64,000 nucleotides of DNA, taken from the NCBI RefSeq assembly GCF_034531395.1, contig NZ_JARVCO010000004.1, positions 1 to 64,000 on the forward strand, given 5' to 3'. The position numbers were made by a program, and so were the translations under genes. Below the pieces are notes generated by a model that was not told where the DNA came from, searched no databases, and worked only from the letters and a program-made list of their open reading frames with translations. Of this stretch, positions 53,368-61,965 are shown piece by piece. This DNA is from Pontiella agarivorans (GTDB taxonomy: Bacteria; Verrucomicrobiota; Kiritimatiellia; Kiritimatiellales; Pontiellaceae). The first letter of the stretch is position 1. Every line of letters starts with the position of its first letter.

Positions 53368-54483
53368 TTAATAATCTTTAAAAACGGGTCCGTTGGTTAC
53401 CGAAGCATCGCCTTCGGCCAGCATAAAGTGAATGGAGTCCACCATGTCCTGACTCAACTCTTCGGTTTTAAAAATCGGCAGCGTCGGTCCCAGCATGAAA
53501 GGATTGTTTGGATATTCTTCACCCTCAACCTCCACACAGAGCATGGCGGTGAACAAACCGCCGCCGCCCTCACCGATCAACACCTCCATATCCAGCGGCT
53601 CTCCGGCCTTCAGGTCAATCCAATCTCCAACCACCGAAAGGTTATTGCCCATGGCATATTTACGGTTATCCACAGAGTCAGAATCCCACAGTGAAATCAG
53701 ATAGGGCTCCGGACCTTGCGGCCAGGTTGCAAGCAGGACAACCTCCCCGTCAACCCGAACAATCATATAGTCATCCCCCTGCCCCCAGAAACGGATACGG
53801 ATATCTTCAGGATAAACCAATTGCCCTTTGTAGTGGGCCAGCCAGCACCAGGAAGCTCCCCCTTCCTGACCGAAAGCGGCAGGACCTAACGTGGAGAGTT
53901 CGGTCGGAACACAGAAATGCGTGGTAAACAACCTCTTCGGAGCTTGGTAATATCTGGAAAAAACACTGCTTTTCCAGCCTTTGATCAGAAAGTTTTTCAC
54001 AATATTGGCCATGGTATCGGGATCCATCGGGACCGCTCTTCCACTACGGTCACGATTCATATCATAATACGTACCGACAAAGTCATTCCCGATCGAATGC
54101 TCCGATCCGAAGAAGCTGACCTCTTCCAGATCCGGAGCCATATCAAACCCCCCGATATCTCCGGCCAGACCTTCCCCGATACCACTCATTTCCGGCAATT
54201 GAATGTCCGGCATACTCGCTTTCTGCACTTTAGTGACAATACGGGTAGTGGATTTCGGCTTGGTGCTTTTCTTCACCTTCACTTTCGGCTTTTTCAGCTT
54301 CATTTTCGGACGGTCGACCGGCTTGGGAGGTATAAACTTCTTCTCCTCTTTCTTCACAACGTTGAACACCACCAGCATACCGGCCAGCGCGAAGGCTGCC
54401 GCATGAATCGCAATACTGATTACAAATCCACTCGGGGCACCTTTCACCACCCCATTCCCTTTTTTGACGTTGCTCTTTTTCAT
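53368..54483 (-). CDS. TonB-like N-terminus fused to a PA14-like domain
   Basis: 371 residues from the ATG at 54483. It has a single membrane helix (about 18-42), then a Lys/Pro-rich stretch typical of TonB (about 45-85), then a Gly/acidic linker. Instead of a TonB C-terminal domain it carries a PA14-like beta-sandwich (about 210-330; LVYPEDIRIRFWGQGDDYMIVRVDG). The protein is thus anchored in the inner membrane with a periplasmic ligand-binding head. It is cotranscribed with the SHD1-like gene. The role is unknown; energising an outer-membrane transporter is unlikely without the TonB C-terminus. Confidence 0.68.
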   Translation of the reverse strand: MKKSNVKKGNGVVKGAPSGFVISIAIHAAAFALAGMLVVFNVVKKEEKKFIPPKPVDRPKMKLKKPKVKVKKSTKPKSTTRIVTKVQKASMPDIQLPEMSGIGEGLAGDIGGFDMAPDLEEVSFFGSEHSIGNDFVGTYYDMNRDRSGRAVPMDPDTMANIVKNFLIKGWKSSVFSRYYQAPKRLFTTHFCVPTELSTLGPAAFGQEGGASWCWLAHYKGQLVYPEDIRIRFWGQGDDYMIVRVDGEVVLLATWPQGPEPYLISLWDSDSVDNRKYAMGNNLSVVGDWIDLKAGEPLDMEVLIGEGGGGLFTAMLCVEVEGEEYPNNPFMLGPTLPIFKTEELSQDMVDSIHFMLAEGDASVTNGPVFKDY

Positions 54484-54792
54484 GTTCCCTCTCACCTCTC
54501 AGAGTTTCCCTTCTCTCACAACATCTTGAATATGACCCGGATCTGAAAGGGGGCACATAGTCATTCCTGCAATAGAATCCGCTTTAATTGCACTTCTTTT
54601 TGCCTGAACTGCACTGCGGAGAAGGAGGACGCCGGAGCATTGGCCGATGGCCACGGTGTCCTGCCCTTACCGACGATCCGGCTCAACAGAGTATTCCCGA
54701 ACTGCGCCGTCACAAAACGAGTATAAAAAAGGCCTCCGGAGATTGGAAATTTCCAACCTCTGGAGGCCTGCGTGTGATGATGAAAAAACGGA
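54484..54792. other. 309-base intergenic region with terminator
   Basis: It holds the terminator of the PEP-CTERM gene (54725-54769). A frame of 123 codons crossing this region also crosses that terminator and the PEP-CTERM gene, and shows no domain, so I do not call it. The promoter of the TonB-like gene must lie here but is not obvious. Confidence 0.45.
54725..54769 (-). terminator. Rho-independent terminator of the PEP-CTERM gene
   Basis: A 20-base near-perfect stem, arms AGGCCTCCGGAGATTGGAAA and its partner, at 54730-54769. On the minus strand it is followed by a run of six T. It lies 24 bases after the gene stop. Confidence 0.9.
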
Positions 54793-55575
54793 TTACATGG
54801 TGAAACGGCGGCGAATGAAGAGTACCGCTCCGCCAAAGGCCGCCACCAGTCCCAAAGTGGCCGGTTCCGGAATGGCGTGCACTTCAAAATTATCCACCTG
54901 TACGACCCCTTGAGCAACATCGACAGTATCACCGCGTACCCACAGCGTCAGATAATCCACGGCCGAGTTATCGGCAGCCGTAAAATTGCTTCCGCCGGCT
55001 TCAAGCGAACCATCAATGTAGATTGCATAACTGCCTGCAGAAATCGTCCCGCCCACACTCGGAGCGTCCGCATCGGAGGTACTGTTATTGATGACATATT
55101 CTATGGTGTGTACCGTATCAAATGACACATCCCCCGCACTGATATCAAACCGTGCGGTATCATCGGTACCGGTACCGGCATAAGATGCATCACGACCCCG
55201 CAACCGAAACTGGCCATTCGTAAACGTTGCCGAATTCATGCGAAAGTCGAATTTGAATGTGGTTACCGCATTCCAGCCAGGATTCGGAGTCACCCCGTCG
55301 CCGCCGTCAAACAGAGCAAATCCATAACTTCCATTATCGCTTCGTGACGAAATCTCCAAATGCTGTGAGGCAAAATTTGCATTGCCAGCCACCACATTGG
55401 CATCCGCTCCAGGGCCGCCGACATCGCCGAAAGCCGAAACCCCCGCTCCGACTGCACCCACATTGCCCAGGGCCTCAGTATCGAAGTTATTGGAATATAT
55501 AAGCTCCGCCGAAACCGACTGCACCAGTAACATGCAAACGGCAACCGACGGTATAATCATTCTTCTCTTCTTCAT
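54793..55575 (-). CDS. PEP-CTERM sorted surface protein
   Basis: 260 residues, with AAGGAG before the ATG and a signal peptide (about 1-23). The body is a beta-rich LamG/concanavalin-like domain (IYSNNFDTEALG ... VQVDNFEVHA). The C-terminus is IPEPATLGLVAAFGGAVLFI followed by RRRF: the PEP motif, a membrane helix and a basic tail, a textbook PEP-CTERM signal cleaved by an exosortase. No exosortase gene lies in the window. The body resembles the N-terminal modules of the next two genes upstream, so it likely binds a related glycan at the surface. Confidence 0.9.
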   Translation of the reverse strand: MKKRRMIIPSVAVCMLLVQSVSAELIYSNNFDTEALGNVGAVGAGVSAFGDVGGPGADANVVAGNANFASQHLEISSRSDNGSYGFALFDGGDGVTPNPGWNAVTTFKFDFRMNSATFTNGQFRLRGRDASYAGTGTDDTARFDISAGDVSFDTVHTIEYVINNSTSDADAPSVGGTISAGSYAIYIDGSLEAGGSNFTAADNSAVDYLTLWVRGDTVDVAQGVVQVDNFEVHAIPEPATLGLVAAFGGAVLFIRRRFTM

Positions 55576-55717
55576 CTCTTCTCCTTATTTCGCCGGCGAT
55601 TCCACTTCCACCGGTATTGTCATTGAAAATGAACTTTCACGCCGACAGCGAACACCGTGATTCCCGCAATAAAGAAGGCCGTCATTGCACTGCACTTCGC
55701 AGTCAAGCCCAACCGAC

Positions 55718-57553
55718 TTAATCGATTTCCAACTTCACAAATAGATTTTTGCCGTCCGTTCCGAACGTATGAGCGTAGGAATTGAGCATTCCATTTGTTG
55801 CAGACACCCATACCGTATTATTCGTAATCCACGGACCCTGTTTCAGATCGGTTGTACTGACGATCCGGGCAACCACCGAGTCATCCCCAATCAGACTGAA
55901 ACTATACTCACCGGTATCCACATCAAATGACGGCAGAACACCGAAATCATCCCCGTTGGTGGGATTTCCCCCGAATACATATTCCCCCCAGTCATTCAAC
56001 CGGTCAGAATCGGAGTGATTGGTTTTCACCCCGCTCAGCAGATATTTCTCTGCAAAATTATGCCATGCAGTCGGAGTGCCTTTTTCCCAGACCCGGATAT
56101 ATTCAACCTCGAATTCCGCCGGCAGACTGGATGGATCCGGGGTACCCCACCACGGAAAGATCTCTGCATCCGCCCAGATATGCTGACTGCCCGGCAAAGG
56201 CCACTGGGTTGAATGAATGCCATTGGTTTCCACCCAGCTGCGGGTCGTTGAATGAATGAGCTGTCCGTCGGCATAGATTTTCAGGTTCTCTTCGTCCCAC
56301 TCCGCGGCATAGGTGTGAAAGCCGTCTTTGAAGTTAAAAGGAAGCTCTGTGGTTTCAGTCCACGGCGAGTTGGGGATCGGTTTCGACCAGTCATGAAGTG
56401 ATGACCACATTTTATTGGTTCGGGAATAATTGGATGACGGGCTTCCAATGGCTTCAAAAACATCAATCTCACAGGCCGGACCTTCAGGCCCGGCTGTCGT
56501 CCAGAATGCCGCAACCGTACTCGCATCCGGATGTTTGCATCGGATTTCCATATATCCGGTTTCGCCGGAGAGCGCCTTCGACCACATCCCGCCCGTGGTG
56601 AATTCGTTATATCCATACGGATCGTTCACCCAGTTAAAAGAGGGATCGTATTCCGTTCTGATCTTCAGCATTCCATTGGTCACCTGCAGGTTATCCGGAC
56701 TGTATTCCCAACCGGTATCCCAGTTATCGCCATTCGTCGTGGAATATGAGCGGCCTGAAAACTGATTATTCCAGTAAACGCCATCCCGACCGCAGATCTG
56801 CCATTTGGTTTCGTCGAGATGAGTGCCTTCAAATTCATCACTGACGGCTTCGAGCAAAACCCAGTTCCCCGTATTCTCCGGATCGGTATGAGGATAATAC
56901 GCCGGAGCAGGTTTCTCATAAACATAGGCTTCATCACGAACCGTCACATTATCGATGTAAACCGCGGAAGAAGCACTGCCTGCGTTCATCCACATTCCAA
57001 TATCTGAAATCACCGTGTTCGTTTCCGATCCGCTCTGATCCATGGCATCCTGAAGCACCCGGGTTCCATCGATCCATACAGCAAATTCATCGTGTGCCAG
57101 ACTGCTTCCATCATAGGTCACCGGCGATCCGCTCATATTCATGACCACATCAACGTGCTGAACGGTATCCAGCGCAAATTCACTGCCTTTACGCATGTCC
57201 CAGCTTTTCCCCCAGTCCAACCGGTTCAAAACACCGTAGTTTCCCTTCATATTCATCCGAAGATAACCGTCCCCGAAGGCCGCACTCCCGAAATAGGCAT
57301 CGAATGAAAGCGTCATTACCGCCGCATCCGGCGGATTCAGCGCTCCAAAAGACCAGGCGGTATCGGACTTCATCTCCAGCCACCTGGTACCCAGCGGAAC
57401 ACCTTCCGCAATATTCATTCCCTCTGTGTTCGTCCACTCCACAGCTGACGGAATCGCCCCCACGGCATCTCCTTCAAACGTATCCTCAAACACAATCCCG
57501 GCTGAGGCCGAATATACCGTCAGAGCTGACACGGCAATAAACAATCCCTTCAT
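55718..57553 (-). CDS. Secreted GH16 family glycoside hydrolase
   Basis: 611 residues, AAAGGAGG before the ATG, signal peptide at about 1-18. Domains: an N-terminal LamG-like module (about 20-205); a GH16 catalytic domain (about 225-485) with EIDVFE at about 360-366, the E-x-D-x-x-E active site; and a C-terminal calcium-type GGNPTN module (about 515-611). The first Glu is the nucleophile and the last the acid/base in GH16. Typical targets are laminarin, agar, porphyran or kappa-carrageenan; the subfamily cannot be fixed by eye. It lies near the sulfatase, which suits a sulfated galactan. Confidence 0.92.
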   Translation of the reverse strand: MKGLFIAVSALTVYSASAGIVFEDTFEGDAVGAIPSAVEWTNTEGMNIAEGVPLGTRWLEMKSDTAWSFGALNPPDAAVMTLSFDAYFGSAAFGDGYLRMNMKGNYGVLNRLDWGKSWDMRKGSEFALDTVQHVDVVMNMSGSPVTYDGSSLAHDEFAVWIDGTRVLQDAMDQSGSETNTVISDIGMWMNAGSASSAVYIDNVTVRDEAYVYEKPAPAYYPHTDPENTGNWVLLEAVSDEFEGTHLDETKWQICGRDGVYWNNQFSGRSYSTTNGDNWDTGWEYSPDNLQVTNGMLKIRTEYDPSFNWVNDPYGYNEFTTGGMWSKALSGETGYMEIRCKHPDASTVAAFWTTAGPEGPACEIDVFEAIGSPSSNYSRTNKMWSSLHDWSKPIPNSPWTETTELPFNFKDGFHTYAAEWDEENLKIYADGQLIHSTTRSWVETNGIHSTQWPLPGSQHIWADAEIFPWWGTPDPSSLPAEFEVEYIRVWEKGTPTAWHNFAEKYLLSGVKTNHSDSDRLNDWGEYVFGGNPTNGDDFGVLPSFDVDTGEYSFSLIGDDSVVARIVSTTDLKQGPWITNNTVWVSATNGMLNSYAHTFGTDGKNLFVKLEID

Positions 57554-57710
57554 TTTCCCTCCTTTGAAACACCTGATAAACTACCTGAAATTTTCTGCAT
57601 TGGATCAATATGCCGCGTTCCCCTGCATTACAACATGGTCAATACAGCACAAAGCTGATCTCTGGTTGACCGTTTTATTCAACGATGATTATCCCGGGAA
57701 CGCATTCTGC

Positions 57711-57749
57711 AGAAGAAAAGAGGCCCCCTTTGCAACGCCGGGCACCTCT
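57711..57749 (-). terminator. Probable terminator of the GH16-related gene
   Basis: Arms AGAGGCCCCC (57719-57728) and GGGCACCTCT (57740-57749) pair with one wobble and one mismatch. On the minus strand a T-rich tail (TTTTCTTCT) follows. It lies 24 bases after the gene stop. Confidence 0.55.
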
Positions 57750-57772
57750 CTCCATTCAATCCGTTCAATATG

Positions 57773-59632
57773 TTAATCAACAAGCAGCTTCAGGAACTTT
57801 TTGTTTTCCGCGGACCCTGTGTTGTTGGTATAGGCATTCAGAACCCTGTTGGTTTCCGAAACCGCCACCGTGCCAATAGTCGACCAAGTGCCGAGCACCA
57901 GATCATCGGTCTCCTGAACATGGGCAATCACCGAATGATCTCCGATCAGGTGGAAGATATAATTTCCGGTATCCGCATCAAACACAGGCTGGGTTCCCAC
58001 ATCGTTTCCATTGGTTGGATTTCCGCCGAACACATATTCCCCCCAGTTATTCAGACCATCCGCATCGCCGTCAGCGGTTTTACTTTCGCCCAGAATACCG
58101 TAGGTGATCAGGAAGTCTTCGTAGGCGGTGTAAACCGGCTCGGCCTCATCCAGAATCCGCAGCCGCATGTTGTCCATTTCCGCCCCTTCTTCACCTTCTG
58201 CGTTGTGATACGCATACATTCCGAAGTAAATATCAACGGCATCATAGAGAACCTGATTGGTATAGCTGCTGTCGCTGTACGACTGCAACACGCCCCCGTT
58301 GGCATCCAGCACCTCAACACCCACGCGCCAGATGCCTGAATTGGTGGTTTTCTGAGCCGTATAGGTAATCGTCATCGGAGTGCTTTCGATATCCGCAGCC
58401 CCGCCGGTAAGATTGCTAACACCAATCGCATTCAGGCTCATGGAAACCTGCACATCACTGGCACGGGCAGGATCCAGCGAAACCCCGAATCCCCCATCCG
58501 GCCAATCGCCTCCGACATCCCAGTTGAGCTGTTTCGTGCGGAAGCCCATCTGCGCTTCGGGTTCACTGCCGAAATACTGCTGCGAAGCCTCATACGGAGC
58601 GGTATTATCCGCAAGTGCCGTATTATTGGTGGTCAGGAAAAAATCGATCCCGTTACGGGTTTCACGGGCAGGGTGGGCAAACAGGGTGTAATCCATTTTA
58701 AACTCAATCGTTTCATTGGTCACCACTGCACGACCCAAACCGTTGGTATGAAGCACCCCACGCCAGTTCCAGCCCTTTTTGTTGACTTCAAACTCCGGCT
58801 CTGTACTTCCCGGACGGTGCACCAGCCGCGCCCCGGCGGCATTCGTATTGATAAAACCGAAGCCCCACTGATTCAGACTGTCCCATCCCCCCAGATTCGA
58901 GAAAACCGTGTTGTCATCTGTACCGTCAAACTCATAATCAAACACCGTGTCCCACGGATACTGAATCACGTACGCTTCATCACGCACCTCGATATTATCA
59001 AACTGTACCGCCGCGGAATTAACCCAGAGCCCGATCCTGGTGATCAGCGTATTATTCTCCGAATCGGCCTGGTCCATGGTGTATTCCCCACCAGGACCGA
59101 CCGAACCGGCATTTGGGCTGGCCAGCGAACCCTCCACCCAGACGGCAAAGCTGTTATGATCAATGGTCGTTCCGTTATAGGCCACCGTTGCTCCGCTCTG
59201 ATTCATAACGACATCAAAATGCTGCACTTTATCCATACTGAATTCCGTGCCTTTTCGCATGTCCCAGTTTCTCCCCCAGTCCAGCCGGTTCAAATTCCCA
59301 AGATCTCCGACCATGTTCATGCGCATGTAACCGTCTCCGAAATCCGCCGTATCAAAATAAGCATCAAACGAAAGCGTCATCACTGCGGCATCCGGCATAT
59401 CGAGTGTTGCAAATCCCCAGCCGCCGGTGCTGACATTATTTACCCACTGCGATCCCCAAACCCCTCCGTTGGTCACCGTCATCGGCCCCGCATCAACCCA
59501 GACATTCGTAGGACTCGGTGTATCTCCGAGCGCATAGTTTTCAAAATCATCTTCAAACGTGATTCCTGCCTGTACCTGACTCGCGATCAGGCCGGCACCG
59601 AAAAGCGTGCATAGTGCATATCCTGTTTTCAT
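57773..59632 (-). CDS. Secreted GH16-associated paralogue with an unknown central domain
   Basis: 619 residues from the ATG at 59632, which has AGGAGG eight bases upstream; a longer frame is rejected. The signal peptide (about 1-22) and the N-terminal LamG-like module (about 23-215) are closely similar to those of the GH16 protein (shared runs such as DAAVMTLSFDAYF and RLDWG). The C-terminal calcium-type GGNPTN module is also shared. The central 280 residues (about 220-500; WDTVFDYEFDGTDDN to NMRLRILDEAEP) match nothing I recognise and have replaced the GH16 domain. It may be a new hydrolase, lyase or carbohydrate-binding domain for the same glycan; that is inference. Confidence 0.75.
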   Translation of the reverse strand: MKTGYALCTLFGAGLIASQVQAGITFEDDFENYALGDTPSPTNVWVDAGPMTVTNGGVWGSQWVNNVSTGGWGFATLDMPDAAVMTLSFDAYFDTADFGDGYMRMNMVGDLGNLNRLDWGRNWDMRKGTEFSMDKVQHFDVVMNQSGATVAYNGTTIDHNSFAVWVEGSLASPNAGSVGPGGEYTMDQADSENNTLITRIGLWVNSAAVQFDNIEVRDEAYVIQYPWDTVFDYEFDGTDDNTVFSNLGGWDSLNQWGFGFINTNAAGARLVHRPGSTEPEFEVNKKGWNWRGVLHTNGLGRAVVTNETIEFKMDYTLFAHPARETRNGIDFFLTTNNTALADNTAPYEASQQYFGSEPEAQMGFRTKQLNWDVGGDWPDGGFGVSLDPARASDVQVSMSLNAIGVSNLTGGAADIESTPMTITYTAQKTTNSGIWRVGVEVLDANGGVLQSYSDSSYTNQVLYDAVDIYFGMYAYHNAEGEEGAEMDNMRLRILDEAEPVYTAYEDFLITYGILGESKTADGDADGLNNWGEYVFGGNPTNGNDVGTQPVFDADTGNYIFHLIGDHSVIAHVQETDDLVLGTWSTIGTVAVSETNRVLNAYTNNTGSAENKKFLKLLVD

Positions 59633-59963
59633 TATGGGTTCCTCCTGTTTTCTGTTCAGAGAAGAGGCCCGGCACCTCCGTGACCTTTTCCCTATTTGAT
59701 TACGTTCAGGTTCCCACGGGATATCATTTTTTAGAACAGCCGATGTTTTACGATACATAACACGTATTGCACTAAATGGTTCGTTTGTGAAAAAACAGCA
59801 GCTGAAAATTTAACACGAAAAACCAAAAGGACCGGAAGCGGCCTACCGCTTAGCCGCATGCCGTTTCCGTTCGGCGCAAATTATACAATTCCGCCGCACT
59901 TCATTTATCCCGAAAAAAAGGAAGGCCGAAACCTTCCTTTTTCCAAACTCTGGAAAGAACAGA
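59633..59963. other. 331-base intergenic region
   Basis: It contains the terminator of the GH127 operon (59912-59943) and, on the minus strand, the leader of the GH16-related gene. The GAGGTGCCGGGCCTC stretch at about 59660 in that leader can fold into a small hairpin followed by TTCTCTG. No gene is seen. Confidence 0.45.
59912..59943 (-). terminator. Terminator of the GH127 operon
   Basis: AAGGAAGG ... CCTTCCTT arms around a six-base loop, with A-runs on one side and T-runs on the other, so it could work in both directions. It lies 20 bases after the GH127 stop. Confidence 0.8.
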
Positions 59964-61934
59964 TCAGGACCAGTTCATCGGCATGAATACGGTCATTTCC
60001 GCAGTTCCGCGATTGCTCCAGGCATAGTACGGAATCAACTGAGCTTTAAACGGTTTGAAGTCCGGCTTGGAAACCCGGTGATACATCCCGCTTGTATCGG
60101 TGTCATTGCGCAACAACACTTCAGTACTGATGGCTTTCATGCCGCCGAGCAGATCCGGCCGATCTTCCACCTTGAGCTCGGCATCCCCCTGCAGGTAGAC
60201 ATCGAGAATTGATTCCCCTTTCGGCAGATCCGGAGATTCAATGCAGTAGAGCAACGGCCCGCGTTTTACCGCCACCTGATTGCGCACCTCCTCGATATAC
60301 GGATGTCCTTCAATAAACACCGCGTCCATCGGCAGGTTCAGCTCAACCGTATCGCCCGTTTTCCATGCACGGCTCAGCACGGCAAACTCGCCGCCTTTAA
60401 CCGCCACACCGGCCGCTTCCCCATTCACGCTCAACGTCGCATTTTCCGCCCATTCCGGAATACGCAGATAGAGATCAAACGCATCGGCTTTACACTCCTC
60501 CATCGTAATCGTCACGGAACCATCCCACGGATAGTCCGTCTGCTGGCGCAGTTTAAGAGCAGAGCCATCCTGCAGATGAGTAGAGAGCTGATTCGCCCCA
60601 TAGAGATTCACCGACACCCCGTTGGGCGTCAGGCTGTACGCCCAGCCGGAAACCTTTGCAATGGTTCGCACCAGATTCGGCGGACAGCAAAAGCATTCCA
60701 AATAGGGTTCGCGGTGCGGCGATTCCGTCGCTTCGAGATCTTCGCCGTAATCACGCTGACCATGAACAAAGCGCAGCGGATTGGCATAGAAATAATCCTT
60801 CCCGCTGTGACCGATCCCCACCAGCGCACTGTTATGCAGCACCAGTTCCATGATGTCCGCATACTTTGACTCCCCTTTAATCCCCAGCATACGATAGCTG
60901 AACATGGCATTTGCAATATTGGCACAGGTTTCATTATACGACGTTGTATTCGGCATTTTGTAGTCATCAATAAAACCTTCTTCAATGAGCTGCCGACGCG
61001 GCGAAGAACCGAAATGGGTCTGCCCGACAGCGCCGGTGGCATACATCTTCCGATTCACCACGCTGTTCCACAACCGGTCAAGGGCATCCAGCAGCGCCTG
61101 TTCTCCGGTCTCAGCGGCAACATCAGCCGCTCCAGCATAGTAGTAAAGCGCCAATACGGCATGCCCTGCGGCCTCAGTCTCTTCGCGTATAGCAACCGTC
61201 TCCTGCACCATGTCGCCGATCGGATACCCCTCCGTTGTCGAATCATGCACCACCGGATATTTTCCCCGGTTGTTAATGAAGATTCCGGCCAGTTCGAGAT
61301 AGCGTGCATCTCTGGTGGTGCGGTACAGCTCGGACAACCCCATAATCTGCGACTGATTGAATCCGAAGCGTCCCAACTCCGGCGGCTGAGGCTGGAAAAG
61401 GCTGTAAAGCAGATCCGCATTTTTTACCGCAATGTCGAGAAAATTGGTTTTCCCGGTAACACGATGATGAATGCAGGCCGCGGTATAGAGATGGCCGCAG
61501 TTATACATCTCATGATATTTCCGGTTTGAAAAATGACCGATGTTATTAATCTGAATGTAGGTGTGCAGATATCCGTCGTCTTCCTGCACCTCCGCCATCA
61601 GCTGCAGGATTTCATCCAGTTCATCCATCAGCTTTTCGTCTTTGTTGATGGCATAAATATGAACACAGGCCTCCATCCATTTAAAAAAGTCGCCGTCGTG
61701 CCAGTAGAATCCTTTGTGTTCTCCCGCCATCAGTCCGGCAGCGATTTTAAAATTGTTGTAGGCATGGCCGACGTCGCCCTTCAGCACCTCGCCCATATAC
61801 GGGACCATCGTCTCTTCGCACTGCTTGAATTTGTCGGCCCAGAAACCACCTGTCCAGCGGCACTCGCCGATGCCGATCGATTTAAACTTCACAAACGGAC
61901 TGGCCGAATTGTCGGTCACTGCAGGAATACTCAT
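59964..61934 (-). CDS. GH127-type beta-L-arabinofuranosidase-like protein (DUF1680)
   Basis: 656 residues from the ATG at 61934; AGGA lies eight bases upstream, whereas the ATG nine bases earlier sits on the ribosome site. The (alpha/alpha)6 barrel shows FYWHDGDFFKWMEAC, a YNETCANIANAMFSYRML block (Glu and Cys about 334/336) and CFCCPPNLVRTIA (paired Cys about 414/415). These correspond to the Glu-Cys and Cys-Cys zinc ligands of HypBA1, including its Cys nucleophile. No signal peptide is seen, so it is probably cytoplasmic and acts on imported oligosaccharides. It is the third gene of an operon with the sugar porter. Related families GH142/146 are possible alternatives. Confidence 0.9.
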   Translation of the reverse strand: MSIPAVTDNSASPFVKFKSIGIGECRWTGGFWADKFKQCEETMVPYMGEVLKGDVGHAYNNFKIAAGLMAGEHKGFYWHDGDFFKWMEACVHIYAINKDEKLMDELDEILQLMAEVQEDDGYLHTYIQINNIGHFSNRKYHEMYNCGHLYTAACIHHRVTGKTNFLDIAVKNADLLYSLFQPQPPELGRFGFNQSQIMGLSELYRTTRDARYLELAGIFINNRGKYPVVHDSTTEGYPIGDMVQETVAIREETEAAGHAVLALYYYAGAADVAAETGEQALLDALDRLWNSVVNRKMYATGAVGQTHFGSSPRRQLIEEGFIDDYKMPNTTSYNETCANIANAMFSYRMLGIKGESKYADIMELVLHNSALVGIGHSGKDYFYANPLRFVHGQRDYGEDLEATESPHREPYLECFCCPPNLVRTIAKVSGWAYSLTPNGVSVNLYGANQLSTHLQDGSALKLRQQTDYPWDGSVTITMEECKADAFDLYLRIPEWAENATLSVNGEAAGVAVKGGEFAVLSRAWKTGDTVELNLPMDAVFIEGHPYIEEVRNQVAVKRGPLLYCIESPDLPKGESILDVYLQGDAELKVEDRPDLLGGMKAISTEVLLRNDTDTSGMYHRVSKPDFKPFKAQLIPYYAWSNRGTAEMTVFMPMNWS

Positions 61935-61965
61935 GGTTAACATCCTAAGGTTTCAGGTTTAAAAA

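Noticed and set aside
54561-54932. 123-codon minus-strand frame between the TonB-like and PEP-CTERM genes
   Set aside because: It runs through a strong terminator and into the PEP-CTERM gene in another frame, and no domain is recognisable.
58673-59614. 313-codon plus-strand frame opposite the GH16-related gene
   Set aside because: Arg/His-rich shadow of a gene with signal peptide, ribosome site and paralogue on the minus strand.
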